Assembly (NCBI GenBank): GCA_037447655.1
Contig: JBBHKE010000880.1
Span: 217,934 to 281,933 of the forward strand
Source: Zygnema cylindricum
Lineage: Eukaryota; Streptophyta; Zygnematophyceae; Zygnematales; Zygnemataceae
Length of the DNA: 64,000 nt
Direction of reading: 5' to 3'
Shown: one piece after another, positions 36,571-48,826 of the stretch
Position numbering within the stretch: the first letter of the stretch is position 1
Layout: every line of letters starts with the position of its first letter
Notes under the pieces: generated by a model
The model's database searches: none
What the model was told of the DNA's origin: nothing
The model's input: only the letters and a program-made list of their open reading frames with translations
Position numbers and translations under genes: made by a program

Positions 36571-38516
36571 TGTTGAAAAGATGTAATTTGTAACTTTGGG
36601 ACCTCCATAGGTCTTCAAAGTAGGCAGCTCACACAAAGCCTCTAAGATAACTCTGACCCCTTTGTGTTTCAGCAAGAATAGTTGCCACCTTGGCAAACAA
36701 ACACTCTGACCACCTTCACCTCGTGAAGGCAAGACACTTTTGAGTCGATAGCAAAAAGAATCTCTGAATTTGCTCCTTAGAGCAGTAAGTTATGGTGGGT
36801 CAAAGTTGACCTTTTGTACATAAACTCTCTTGAAGAGAGGGTCCTATCTACCAAATTTTTCTAAGTCCTATCTTTCTCTAAAACTCTATCTACTGACGTA
36901 TGGCACCAATCACAATACTCTGTCGTAGAGAAAGGTAAAGGTGTCGGTGTACTTTCTGTACGGACATTGTACAACATGGCCAAAAAGTCGACACATGTCA
37001 TATCTAGATTCGTTCCTGTAATTCATGGAGATGACGCAATCCAATGTGGTTGTGCCACGTGTCATTCTATGTGGCGATGACCACAAACTGCCAAAATCCT
37101 ATTCCGCGATCTCGGCTTTCTTCGCGGCCGTCTGATCGAAACCGGATTTCAATCTTATCCGTCATAATACTTGTGCGGTATTTATTTCACACTTGAAACA
37201 AATGCGAGATATTCATTTGGAGATGTTCCGTATCTCGTACAATACAAACTGTATCTATGTCCTGATATTCCGTTAAATGAAATAGTCTACGTGTAAACAT
37301 TTATTTAGTTATCAAACATTATATCACATAACACTGGTCTTAGACTAATTCGATAAGACAACCGGCTACCGACGACTTTGATAGACAGTAGGTACGAGGT
37401 TCAAATCCTGGGTCCGAGAACTACCATTTTGGGAAATCTACCAATCTATTGTCTTCTCCCTCTGGATAGCATCGGCAGCCATGGCTCTAGCTCCCTCTCC
37501 AACTTTCAGTGACTGCGACAAGTGTGGGAGCTGAAGAGAAGAGTTAGAGGCACACTGCCTCTGCTTTTGCTTCTTTTTTGCATTTTATCTTTCACAAAAC
37601 CTAGAAAATACCAAAAGAACCTTTAATTTCTACACAATTAATATTCACTTCTTAATTTAGACTCTAGAGAGAAGAGAGAGTGAGTCACCATGGCTGCCCC
37701 CATAGTCAGAAAGAAAAAAGCAAACGGGTACGATAGACTAATACATGACCAAAATGTTGCCTTGGACGGAATTTGATCATAGGTCTGTAAATTACTATGT
37801 AGTCGTTCACCTTATCGATTAAGGCGTTAACGATACACGTACGTGGTCTAGAATTTAATTTAAGACTTACGCGACGACAATTTCACTAAAACGGACTAAA
37901 TTGACGAAACGGCACATATAGACAACGGCGCTCGCGGACGCAAAATCTAATCATGTAAAATATATGATCGGACGAACGTCGTCGCCGTCGCCAAACCCGA
38001 GTGAACATTTGGTGGCTTTCGGACATTGCGGCGCACTGTGCCACGTGGCACCACATCATTGGACACCAGAAAATATTGGAGGAGGAACGATGGCTCCCAA
38101 GCTGACTAGTGTCAACCAGAAGGCCATGTTGTACAATAGCCGTAGAATAAGTATAATCGGCCACTGTACCATCTTGTACTATAAACTCTTTTGATTGGTC
38201 TAGGGTACAGTAGTAGGTAGCTATGAATAGGAGTTTAGGAACTTAGCGTGTTTGAGACGCCTCTCTCCAAGTGACCTTTTGTATTTATATGCCATCTTTG
38301 GCAAGCCATAACTTACTGCTCAGGGGAGCAAATTCAGTGATTCTTTTTGCGTTTGACTAAAGATAGTCTTGTCCTCACACGAGTGAGGGTGGTCAGAGTA
38401 TTTTTGTTCCTGGGCGGAACTTATTCAGTGGGAAAGTGGAAGGGGAAAATATTATCCTAAAGGCTTTACATAGGCTGCTCATTCTGTGGGACAATGGAGA
38501 CCACAAAATTTCAACA
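36571..38516 (+). repeat. Copia element 3 3' LTR, interrupted
   Basis: Starts TGTTGAAA at 36571 and ends TTTCAACA at 38516, a perfect 8-bp inverted end pair. It is split after 36588 by another copia LTR (36589-37634). The segment 38260-38516 matches the 3' end of the related LTRs in sense orientation. Confidence 0.65.
36589..37634 (-). repeat. Copia solo LTR inserted in reverse into copia element 3 LTR
   Basis: 1,046 bp from TGTAACTTTGGG to TTTCTACA as read on the plus strand, homologous to 25682-26728. Flanks TAATT and CAATT look like a 5-bp target duplication with one change. The true sense is the minus strand, judged from copia element 2. Confidence 0.7.
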
Positions 38517-40038
38517 CCCACGTCTATATCCGTCACAATCTAAAAAAACAATTTCATATCTTTACATTGGAATGATTTGAAAGTAGTACGGAGAATCTTT
38601 GCTAAAACAAAGTTACAAGACTAAAGTTTCGGTTACATGGGAAAGTGCCTTTATTTTTTGAATTTTTTTGGTACGGCGCAAGACAAATCGTACTTTTTTA
38701 AACGTTTTGTTACGTCGAATGTATTTCGTGACATGGTATACGTACGTTGTTCCAGCATGTACCGTTCATGACTAAATAAATGCTTTTGCGTTTGCCTCTC
38801 CATTTCGGTCGCCATGAACAGACATAATGTTCGTGAGGCCCCTACAAAATGGGTTTTTTTTTTTGGCCTTGTTTGTTCGATTTTTCCTTGCGTGACTTGG
38901 TTAGTCCATGTGCGATCGCCCTCAACATTGTGCTTGCCTCCACTGGTGCAGCGAAGTGTTCTAGTGAAGTTTGAAGGAGTGTAGGAGAAGCAAGGTGAGC
39001 AACGCGAGGGAGGCGCAAAAAACAGTGTCGCCTTCATATATTTTCCACCTTTTGGTCGAATGAATTTGAAACCTTCACACCATGCAAAAATAAAATTTAT
39101 ACAAGATACAAACGGCCAAAATAAACAACCGTGTAGTTCTCCTTGTTTAAATTTTTTATAAACCTTTGAGATGTGCGAATCTATTTTCTTACGTTTGGAG
39201 TTGTGTTACTTTGGTTGAAAAACACACGATAACAACTTGTGGTAAATTCTAAATTCGAAGATGGTGTACTATAGATTTTGCAAATCATTTATAAGGTCGT
39301 AACTTTAACAAAATGATCTTAATTATTTGAGGAAAGCGATAAAAAATAATCATAACTGTGGTACATGCGGTTGTACCCTAGGAGTCTCTCACTAGCAAAT
39401 CCCACTATATACAATACCTTCTAGTTTTGTATTTTCCCACGTGCCACTCCTATCGCTTTTGTATCTCTAATTTTGTTGTGGCTTACTTTTGTCTTTTTTT
39501 CGCAGCCAGTAAATATGCCTTATGTTGTTGGTTATTTAATACATTTTTCTATTTGTAATATTTGCGAGCAACATTAGTAGAGCGTGGGGGTTACAAACCG
39601 TTAATCCAATATTAGAGCAAACTGTCTTTACCCAAACAATAAACTAACTTTCTCGTTTTTATGTCTCACGTTTCTTCTGTTGTTTTTTTTTCTTTTGTTT
39701 TTGCTTCCATGTTATAACTATACCATCATTTTCGCAATGATACACTTTCACTCACTCACAAGTGATTGTATTGTATACTTCTCCAAACCGTTCGACACAT
39801 GCATAAGATCAATTACAAAATAATAATGAAAAATGGATATTTTGTCTTTCGTAGGTATCTCGTCCAATTTTTTGACGTTATTATGTTTACCGAGCTTCAC
39901 GGGATAATATTCATTTTTCGGATTATAGTTAGAGCGCACATGTCATGTAGTGCTCACATGGGATTTCTAGTGAAACAACCAAAAACTTTGTCACCAATTG
40001 GCTATCATTACAATAATACACTAATGAGTAACCAGATT
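38517..40038. other. No gene recognised between copia element 3 and gypsy B
   Basis: The segment 38900-39070 shows weak similarity to 57500-57760 (GAAGTTTGAAGGAGTG, GAATGAATTTGAAA). The rest is AT-rich without repeat ends. Confidence 0.4.
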
Positions 40039-40043
40039 GGAAG

Positions 40044-41013
40044 TGTAACAAGATTTCCTACCTCTCTGAAAATCCCATTACTACAAACAATCCCAACCAC
40101 ACATTCCACACATTGGAAAATACACATCCACATTGGACAACACTCACACAAGGATAAACTTAAAATTAGAAGAAGCTTCTGTCCACATAACATTAGCTTG
40201 GTCTCTTGCCCTCGTGGCTCAACCTTTCTTATTAAAGTGTTTTCCACTACTCTCCACTCTTAATAATTCTATCTCTTAACTACTAAAATACTCTTTAGTT
40301 AGTAAGAGATTTCAATGCAAAAACGCCTTTTCTCCAATTTGGTATTAATCGCTCAGGACCAAGATCACCCGAAATTTCCACAAACTTTTCCAAAGGAAAA
40401 AGATGTCTACTCCCCTCTTACACTTCACTATTTATCCATCATCGCCCTAGACTCGCCAGGCAAGAGTCAAAGCTTCGTTTTAACAGGCTTTTACCTGGGC
40501 CAATCATTGATCAGCAAAGACTCAGACTGACCAATGCAAAAACATGCGAAATCTCTTACTAACTACTTAGCACTTTACTAACCAATCAAACGTTACGTTT
40601 CACTGCGTAACATTTACGTGCAAAAGTGCGCGCCAAACGAAACGCGACTTCGCACGATCGTGTGTAACAAATTTTGCACGCGAAACTTCCTACGAAATTC
40701 CCTTAAGTGAAAGTGACGTTTCGTACTAAAATTTGTACGAAACGAACCACCGTGCATACTAAACGTTTCGTTAGAACTTTATGAAACGTACACGCATAAT
40801 TTCGGTACTAATTTGACCCTTAACCCGTTTCAATGATACCCACTTGTTATTTAGACCCCACGCTGTCACCTAAATACACCCATCGCTATAACTTTTAAAA
40901 TATAAATTCAAATAGCGTGATTTTTTCGCGGACGTCTACCAAATTTAGTACTCTATAATCATAAAACCTAAATACCCCTTTATAAACAAGTTCGATCAGC
41001 TATTACTGTTACA
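40044..41013 (-). repeat. Gypsy B 3' LTR (970 bp)
   Basis: Preceded on the minus strand by polypurine tract AAGGAGGGGATGA (41014-41030). It shares B-specific sequence with the 5' LTR but carries many substitutions, so the insertion is not very recent. Confidence 0.9.
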
Positions 41014-41061
41014 TCATCCCCTCCTTATTTTAAACTTACCTCAGTTAAACACCTTTAATTC

Positions 41062-41568
41062 TCAAGACGGGACATCTATATTATTATCCCTCCAATACCT
41101 CTGTAAAAACTCAATATTTTTATCCTCTAAAGTCAACTCATCCTCAGGCCTTCCTAGATAATGCACTTGCCAAAATATAGCATCACCAACCTTGAACTGT
41201 TGACCAACCCAATCTATTACCCATCTGTGGACTTCAAGTTCTATAATTATTGAGGGATCCAATTCTAATTCTCCTTCAATTGGTCGTAGATTCGCTAGTT
41301 TCAATTGGCTGGTGTGTATCACTGGATGAATTTTTGTTGAATGCAGGAAGTCGAATTTGGCAGCAACTGACGATATCATCTCAATTAAAGTAAATGGTCC
41401 AATGTACTTAGCAGCAAATTTCCCCGTAGGATCCGATTGTCCCTCAATCTTGCAACTGAGATGAGTTGAAGAAAGCCAAACCTTGTCACTCCATAGGCAA
41501 TAGACACAACTTTCCACGTGTTTTGACACCTCCTTTGCCATCCCAGGCCAGAACAATCTACTTTGCAA
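41062..41568 (-). pseudogene. Gypsy B integrase remnant with deleted catalytic core
   Basis: The zinc-finger end (KHVESCVYC) is fused directly to DKVWLSSTHLSCKIEGQ and the chromodomain-like tail (VHRWVIDWVGQ...HYLGRPEDELT). Compared with elements A and C, about 700 bp encoding the whole D,D,E core is missing, yet the frame stays open across the join. Confidence 0.88.
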
Positions 41569-41598
41569 TCGACTAAGAGTTTTATCTCGACCTAGATG

Positions 41599-43500
41599 TC
41601 ATAAATACTCATAAACTTCCCGTAAAATTTGTTTTCTTAAGTCTCCAACTTCGGGAATGCATAATCTATCCCTAATTTGCAAATACAATAAACCATTCTC
41701 TAGTCTAAAGTTTTTGACATGCCTCTCATTCAATGGGTCAGAATTCCCTCCCAAAATATTCTTGTAAATCACGACAATATAAGGATCTTTATCATAACCA
41801 TTTCTAACTGTATCTAAAAACAATTAATCTCGAACCATAACACTTATTTCAAAACATCTACTTAAAGGATTTGCGACTACATTTGTCTTCCCAAGAATAT
41901 GTTTGACATTAAATTTGAAATATGCTAATTTCTGCATCCATCTAACCTGTCTGCCAGTCATAATCTGCGCATCACTTAATCTCTGTAAATAAGAGAGTGC
42001 TTTATTATCACAGTGAACTAAAAATTCTTTATTATGCAAATAACAACGCCATTTCACCAATGCATGTACAATTGCAAGTAATTCTTTTTCCTGTGCTGTA
42101 TAGTTCTTTTCAGCATTATTGAATTTTCTGGACTCAAAAGCAATACGATGAAAGTGTTTGCCGACTTTTTGACTTATGACTGCACCTAGACCTTTATCAG
42201 ATGCATCTGTAGTGATCAGAACTTCAAATCCCCCGGTAGGGTCAGGATACACCAGTGTAGGGGCAGAGGTCAACTTCGCTTTTAATTCGACGAATGCTCC
42301 CTCCTAATCAGCTCCCCACACAAACGTCTCCTTCTCCCGAAGTAAATCGGTCAAAGGTGCGGCGATCATACTGAAGTTCCTAAAAAATTTCCTGTAATAA
42401 GTGGCCAATCCCAAAAACGATCTAACTTCTGTGACATTAGTAGGTTGTTTCCAATTTTGGATTGCTAAAATTTTTGGATGGATCTGTTTTAACACCTTCC
42501 CCACTAACTATATGTCCCAAAAATAATTGTTCACTTTTAAGAAAACTAGATTTTGACAATTTTCCATATAATTTTCTTTCTCTTAACCTTTCCAAAACTT
42601 TTTTAAATGAATTATATGTTGTTCTTTAGATTCACTGTAAACTAAAATATCATCTATAAACACTTGGACAAACTCATCTATGTAATCTGAAAAGGTTTGG
42701 TTCATTAATCTTTGGTAAGTAGGCGGTGCATTCGTTAAGCCGAATGGCATCACTATCCATTCGAAATGACCCACCCTAGTCCTGAAAGCAGTTTTATCAA
42801 CATCTTCAATTCTAATCGGCACCTGATTAAAGCCACTACGCAGGTCAATCAACGAAAATACTTTAGCACCTTTTAAACGATCTATCAAATCAGAAATTAA
42901 AGGTAACGGATACTTATCCTTCACCGTAATCTTATTCAGACTACGATAATCGACACACATTCTCAACGTTCCGTCTTTCTTTTTGACGAAGAGAACGGGT
43001 GCTCCGTACGGTGATTTGCTGGGCTGAATATGTCTTTTCTCTAAGAGTTCTTTGATCTGTTTCTTTAACTCCTCCTGCTCAAAGAAACTGTGTTTATAAA
43101 TTCCTGTGACAGGAGGATTACATCCAAGTTCAAGGTTAATAACATGTTCTACATCTCGGGAAGGTGGCCTTCCCGAGGGTAAATCACTTGGGAAAACATC
43201 TTGAAATTCAAAAATCAAATCCTTAACAGCAACATCAGATGTATTAATGTCAGTTACAAAATCAGATTTTAGTTTTTCGAAAGTTTTAGTGGTGTCTGAT
43301 TTAGTGATGACATCAATGTTAGTGTTTTCTCCCCCTCTTTCATCAGTAACTGCCTCAGTTACTAATAACAAGAAAGGATGATTTGTTTTATCTTTTAAGT
43401 GTTTTTTAAATTGTTTAGCAGATATCAAACCTTCCACTCCCAATCTGGTTATGTTATTTATATGATTCCTATGCAATTTCTTAGGAGATAATGCTTGCAA
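41599..43500 (-). pseudogene. Gypsy B reverse transcriptase and RNase H, broken
   Basis: Segments 42583-43500 (RT with [37 protein letters not shown]), 42304-42504 (thumb/connection), 41824-42273 (RNase [12 protein letters not shown]) and 41599-41823 are separated by single-base frameshifts and stops. Confidence 0.85.
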
Positions 43501-43506
43501 AACCTT

Positions 43507-44040
43507 CTAACTGTTTTCAGACCTCACTTTCAAGGTGTTAATTTCCCCATTAATTTGAGAATTTTGTTCAGTTAACCAAGGCTTTCCCAAAATTAGTTGT
43601 TCACTTCCCAAACTCATTATTTCACACACAACTATCATTTTATGACCTTGGATATCAACTTCTATCGTGTTAGTTTGTAAGTCTAATGTGGACTTATTAC
43701 CATTTGCCACTTGAACATGTAAAGGCTTTTCCCTTATGACAGTAGGAATTTTATTTTCCTCTACAAACCTATGTGAAATAAAATTATGTGTGGCACATGA
43801 ATCAACCATTACTTTCAACGGTTTTCCTTCCACTAATGACTCGAATCTAATCAACCTGTGTCTGGTGTCATTATTAGTTAACTGTCCTAACATAGGTATG
43901 TTGTTGAGAATTTCATCAGAAGGATTCTTTAAACTATGCAGTGTAGTGAGAATCATAATAAATTTAGCTATCCTAACTTTTCCATTCATTAATTTGCCCT
44001 CCAAAGTTAACTCTTTAACTTCTGGATCCGGTTGACTCAA
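43507..44040 (-). pseudogene. Gypsy B protease region
   Basis: Retropepsin-like, with VMVDSCATHNFISHRF. The catalytic D-S-G is changed to D-S-C. It ends at TAG (ENS*KVLQ) where element A has TGG. The same two changes are in element C. Confidence 0.82.
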
Positions 44041-44131
44041 CTGAGGACTTTCAGTTAGTCCTTTCCGTTTCCCACCTCCTGAGCTTCCTGCTCAGCTAGA
44101 TATAATGCAATATCCTCTTGGAGACCTTCAT

Positions 44132-45376
44132 TTACATCGACTGTTTTGAGAGAACCTTTATCTGTACAGTCTTTAGCGTAATGATCTGGACTCCACATTT
44201 GAAACAAGTGACTTTCTTTTTGGGTTTTATGCACTCTCTACTAAAATGTCCCTCCTCTCCACAGTTATAACAGTTAATCTTTTTCAGTTGTGCACACTCA
44301 AATGCCCTATGACCCTTTTTCTGACAAATAGTGCATGTGGGGATGGTAAGGTTAGACTTCTGGGCATTAATGTTTGGTTTAGGACTTTTAATGTACCCCC
44401 CTCTATTGTTAAATTTATTTCCTGCATTAACACTATGTCCACCCCTTTGATTTCCCCTGAAGATATTTTGCCTATTCACCAGACCAGCATTCAGACCCTC
44501 TTCAACAAATTCCTCATCATCCCACTGTGATACTTCATTTAAATTACCCCTTACTGATCGTGTTTCCCGATTATACCCCAACTGATCCTCTAATTCCAAT
44601 GACTTATCTTGTAATTCTTTCAAATTATTAAAATTTTGATGTTTTAGCTCTGATTTCAGTACAGGATTCAAATAGTTCAAGAAATGCAATTTAGCCATTT
44701 CATCAGTCAAACCTATGACATGAATACTAGATGAGTCAAATTCTACAATATAATCCTTCACAGATCCAGTCTGCTTACAATTCAACCACTTTTCTTCCAT
44801 TCTGGATTTAAAAGTGACAGACAAGAAACGCGATTTGATCGCGGTTTTAAAAGTTTCCCAATCAGCATTATCAGGAATCAATTTAGACCTTCTCTGAGTA
44901 TAATACCAAATTTGAGCATCGCCTTTCAGACAGCTAACTGCAAAAGAAGTATAATCATCGCGATCACAATTCCTAGATTCCAAATAATACTCCATATGAA
45001 AAATCCAAGCATCCAACTCATCAATCTTCTTACCATCAAACGATGGTGCCTCACTAATAGACAATTTCAGATCCCTTATCTTCTTAGGTCTATCATGATC
45101 ATCCTCCCTAAAATTGGCATTTCTTTTACTACTTTCACCCTTTTGGTCATTAACATCATTCTTTGCCTGAATTAAATTAATGAGCTCATCCAATTTCTCA
45201 TTTGAAACATTCCCATTTTCTTTAACAACTTTCAATTCACTTTTCAATTCGCAAATTTGTTCATCCACAGCAGCAGAATGATTATTAAATTTTTTTACCA
45301 ATTTTACAGTTCGTTTCTTCAACACATTCAAAGCATTCTCCATTTCACGTTTCCATGCAGAATTTGCCATTATCAC
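44132..45376 (-). CDS. Gypsy B Gag (414 aa)
   Basis: Begins MANSAWKREMENALNVL (the first Met codon is three codons earlier, at 45376). The N-terminal third is Lys/Glu/Asn-rich and probably coiled coil. A retrotransposon gag core follows (ELDAWIFHMEYYL...KGDAQIWYYTQ...FKSRFLS). C-terminal CCHC knuckles are CTICQKKGHRAFEC and CYNCGEEGHFSREC. A third starts CFKCG but a 1-nt deletion relative to element C shifts the frame, so the knuckle is lost. Gag forms the virus-like particle and binds element RNA. Confidence 0.85.
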   Translation of the reverse strand: MIMANSAWKREMENALNVLKKRTVKLVKKFNNHSAAVDEQICELKSELKVVKENGNVSNEKLDELINLIQAKNDVNDQKGESSKRNANFREDDHDRPKKIRDLKLSISEAPSFDGKKIDELDAWIFHMEYYLESRNCDRDDYTSFAVSCLKGDAQIWYYTQRRSKLIPDNADWETFKTAIKSRFLSVTFKSRMEEKWLNCKQTGSVKDYIVEFDSSSIHVIGLTDEMAKLHFLNYLNPVLKSELKHQNFNNLKELQDKSLELEDQLGYNRETRSVRGNLNEVSQWDDEEFVEEGLNAGLVNRQNIFRGNQRGGHSVNAGNKFNNRGGYIKSPKPNINAQKSNLTIPTCTICQKKGHRAFECAQLKKINCYNCGEEGHFSRECIKPKKKVTCFKCGVQIITLKTVQIKVLSKQSM

Positions 45377-45984
45377 ACAATTAAATCAAGCAAAAGGAAA
45401 GATAGAGTATAATTTCCCAAAGAAATTTGCTGCAGAATTGAAGTCCTTAGATTGCTCCAATCCAAAACTTCTTCTCCTTAACAAATCCTTTGAAAAGATC
45501 AAGATCTGAGAAATTAAAAAGACATTGACAATAAGTTAGTACAAATTCAAATTTTCAATTTCCCAACATTGAAACATAAATGTAAGAATTTCCCCACCAA
45601 TTTTGCAATAGCAAAAATTGAAAGCTCTCAAAAGTAAGATTTAACCATAAATTTTGCAACAGCAAAACTGAAATCAATCAAGGTAACAATTTAGGGTTTG
45701 AAAAGTTTTGAGTCATTTCTGGACTCCTTTGCTCTTGAAGAAGTAAAGTACTCCACTTTCCTTCTCCTCCATTAGCAAATTCCCATTTCCCACTACATCA
45801 GGATCTTTTGTTCTATAATCCTCACATCCTCACCCTTCATGGCTTCAAGCCCTCCCTCTACACATGAATCATTGCTAGGAGAAGGCAAGTTTGTTTGGCC
45901 TCTAGTAATTGGAGTGAGCTTCAGCGGTGGCTACACTGCCCTCCCCGCCTTAGTCTTGAGGACCTAAGCACGCCCCACATCTAA

Positions 45985-45998
45985 CCAGCGGCCGCTGG
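45985..45998. promoter_or_regulatory. 14-bp palindrome in gypsy B leader
   Basis: CCAGCGGCCGCTGG, perfectly self-complementary, 149 nt after the 5' LTR. It is conserved at the same distance in element C. Candidate RNA-dimerisation loop. Confidence 0.5.
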
Positions 45999-46132
45999 CA
46001 ATGTGGTCACTTAGTTTCCCTCCAATCCCCTACCACTCACATTGTGGTTCCACCAACCCGGGTCAGAGCACCCTCACCGATCACGGCAGTCGATTTTTCA
46101 GGTGAGCAAGCTTCACTTTGGCTTTTAACCAA

Positions 46133-46144
46133 GCTCCGATACCA
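46133..46144 (-). promoter_or_regulatory. Gypsy B primer-binding site
   Basis: TGGTATCGGAGC two bases inside the 5' LTR, complementary in type to plant initiator-Met tRNA 3' ends. Confidence 0.85.
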
Positions 46145-46146
46145 TA

Positions 46147-47113
46147 TGTAACAGGATTTCCTACCTCTCTGAAAATCCCATTACTACAAACAATCCCAAC
46201 CACACATTCCACACATTGGAAAATACACATCCACATTGGACAACACTCACACAAGGATAAACTTTAAATTAGAAGAAGCTTTTGTCCACATAACATTAGC
46301 TTGGTCTCTTGCCCTCGTGGCTCAACCCTTCTTATTAAAGTGTTTTCCACTACTCTCCACTCTTAATAATTCTATCTCTTAAATACCAAAACACTATTTA
46401 GTTAGTAAGAGATTTCAATGCAAAATGCCTTTTCTCCAATTTGGTATTAATCGCTCAGGACCAAGATCAGCCACAATTTCCACCAACTTTTCCAAAGGAA
46501 AAGATGTCTACTCTCCTCTTACACTTCACTATTTATCCATCATCGCCCTGGACTCGCCAGGCCAGAGTCAACGCTCCGTTTTAACTGGCTTTTACTTGGG
46601 CCAATCATTCATCAGCAAAGACTCGGATTGACCAATGCAAAAACATGCGAAATCTCTTACTAACTACTTAGCACTTTACTAACGAATCAAACGTTACGTT
46701 TCACTACGTAACATTTACTTGCAAAAGTGCGCGCCAAATGAAACGCGACTTCGCACGATCGTGCGTAACAAATTTCGCACACGAAACTTCCAACGAAATT
46801 CCCTTAAGTAAAAGTGACATTTCGTACTAAAATTTGTACGAAACGAACCACCGTGCATACTAAACGTTTTGTTAGAACTGTATGAAACGTACACGCGTAA
46901 TTTCGGTACTAATTTGACCCTTAACCCGTTTCAATGATACCCACTTGTTATTAAAACCCCACGCTATCACCTAAATACACCCATCGCTATAACTTTTAAT
47001 ATATAACTCCAAATAGCGTGATTCTTTCGCGGACGTCTACCAAATTTAGTACTATATAATCATAATACCTAAATACCCTTTATAAACAAGTTCGATCAGC
47101 TATTACTGTTACA
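46147..47113 (-). repeat. Gypsy B 5' LTR (967 bp)
   Basis: TG...CA ends. Relative to elements A and C, the TATATAAAG box is replaced by TTTCATACAG. Confidence 0.9.
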
Positions 47114-47842
47114 GGAAGCGTGGAAATAATTTTTATACAGTCAATTTAATATGAGTGGCAACAACATTGGAGAATTGAGCTAGTCAAAATCCTTTGTATG
47201 GCGGACGGGCACTTTCGCCACGCGTAATGCCAATTTTCTAAATATTGATACCAGATTACGAGATTTCGTTCACATATCCCAAATAACCTAAGGCAACGAG
47301 CCTGCAACTGACATGATGATTAGATAAAATATTTTTTTTTTAATTTAATGTAACACAAAGATCCGCGTGGTAAGCATTCTACATGCAAATTTAAGTCAGC
47401 GTAAAAAAATGTGTTGTATTTATATTTACTATCAAAAATTCAAAGTTTCGTACAAAATTGAGTTGTATAAGGAATGTCTTTATTTTATGAAAATTAACTA
47501 ACATTTTATTAAATATTTGAAGATGAGTTGGAATTATTGCCCGCGGGTAAAAATGATGAAGACTTTGAAGCACATTCAAAGTTTGAAGATGAAGTAAATG
47601 CTACTACTTTTCGAGGACAACTTAAAAAAAAAATCCCTTACTTCGACACATGAGCACTACCCCTGAGGGGGTTCACTTTATGTTGGTCACTTTTCTTTTA
47701 CCCATTTATTAGTTTTGAAATTTTTAGGGTGTGACTCTATGTACTTGAAACTTAGCGAACTTACTTTGTTTTTTTCAGCGCAAATCCTACGAACGCGGAT
47801 TTCATTGTCCGTTATGTGTAACAAAAAAAAATGTTACTTAAG
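47114..47842. other. Spacer between gypsy B and gypsy C
   Basis: 729 bp, AT-rich. No gene or repeat end was seen apart from the TSDs at its two ends (GGAAG, TTAAG). Confidence 0.6.
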
Positions 47843-48812
47843 TGTAACAGTAAAAGCAGATCAAACTAGTTTGTAAAGGGGTATTTAGGTGTTATGAATA
47901 TAGAGTACTAAATTTGGTGGACGTCCGCGAAAGAATCGCGCGATTTAGAGTCCTATTTCAAAAGATATAGCGATGGGTGTATTTAGGTGACAGCTAGGGG
48001 TCAAAATAATAGGTGGGTAACATTGAAACGGGTTAAGGGTCAAAGTAGTCGCGGAATTTAAGGCGTACGTCTATATAAAGTACTAATATTGGTTTGGTAC
48101 CTATTATGGTTCGTTTCGTACGATTTTTAGTTCGAAACGTCATAATTCAAATTTGTAAGTTTCGTAGGTAGTTTCGCAAGTTAAATTCGCAACGCACGAT
48201 CTTGCGAAGTCGCGTTTCGATTTGCGTGCACTTTTGCACGTAAATGCTACGTAGTAAAATGTAGTGTTTGATTGATTAGTAAATGTTATGTAGTTAGTGC
48301 GAGATTTCGCACGCTTTTGCATTGGTCAGTCCGAGTCCTTGCTGATCAATGATTGGCCCAGGTAAAAGCCTGTTAAAACGGAGCGTTGACTTTGGCCTGG
48401 CGAGTCCAGGGCGATGATGGATAAATAGTGAAGTGTAAGAGGAGAGTAGACATCTTTTTCTTTGGAAATGTTTGTGGAAATTCCGGCTGATCTTGGTCCT
48501 GAGCGATTAATACCAAATTGGAGAAAAGGCATTTTGCATTGAAATCTCTTACTAACTAAATAGTGTTTTAGTAGTTAAGAGATAGAATTATTAAGAGTGG
48601 AGAGTAGTGGAAAATACTTTAAAAAAAGAAGGGTTGAGCCACGAGGGCAAGAGACCAAGCTAATGTTATGTGGACAGAAGCTTCTTCTAATTTAAAGTTT
48701 ATCCTTATGTGAGTGTTGTCAAATGTGGATGTGTGTTTTCCAATGTGTGGAATGTGTGGTTGGAATTGTTTGTAGTAATGGGATTTTCTGAGAGGTAGGA
48801 GATCCTGTTACA
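47843..48812 (+). repeat. Gypsy C 5' LTR (970 bp)
   Basis: TGTAACAG...CTGTTACA. TATA box TATATAAAG at 48072. Same subfamily as element A. Confidence 0.9.
48072..48080 (+). promoter_or_regulatory. Gypsy C LTR TATA box
   Basis: TATATAAAG at the expected U3 position, repeated in the 3' LTR (about 56102-56110) and in element A. Element B lacks it. Confidence 0.6.
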
Positions 48813-48814
48813 TA

Positions 48815-48826
48815 TGGTATCAAAGC
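48815..48826 (+). promoter_or_regulatory. Gypsy C primer-binding site
   Basis: TGGTATCAAAGC two bases after the LTR, initiator-Met-tRNA type. Confidence 0.85.

Larger units (their letters stand above)
45377..46146. other. Gypsy B untranslated leader
   Basis: About 770 bp between the PBS and the gag start, homologous to 48813-49586 in element C. No conserved reading frame. Confidence 0.7.
40044..47113 (-). mobile_element. Ty3/gypsy element B, full length with TSD, integrase core deleted
   Basis: 7,070 bp. LTRs lie at 46147-47113 (5') and 40044-41013 (3'), both TGTAACA...TGTTACA. The identical 5-bp target duplication GGAAG occurs at 40039-40043 and 47114-47118. Order on the minus strand is PBS, leader, gag, protease, RT-RNase H, integrase remnant, polypurine tract. 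About 700 bp of integrase core is missing, and stops and frameshifts are present. Confidence 0.92.

Noticed and set aside
37690-37720. Second MED23 start (ATGGCTGCCCC)
   Set aside because: The following codons do not match exon 1 and the context is a copia LTR.
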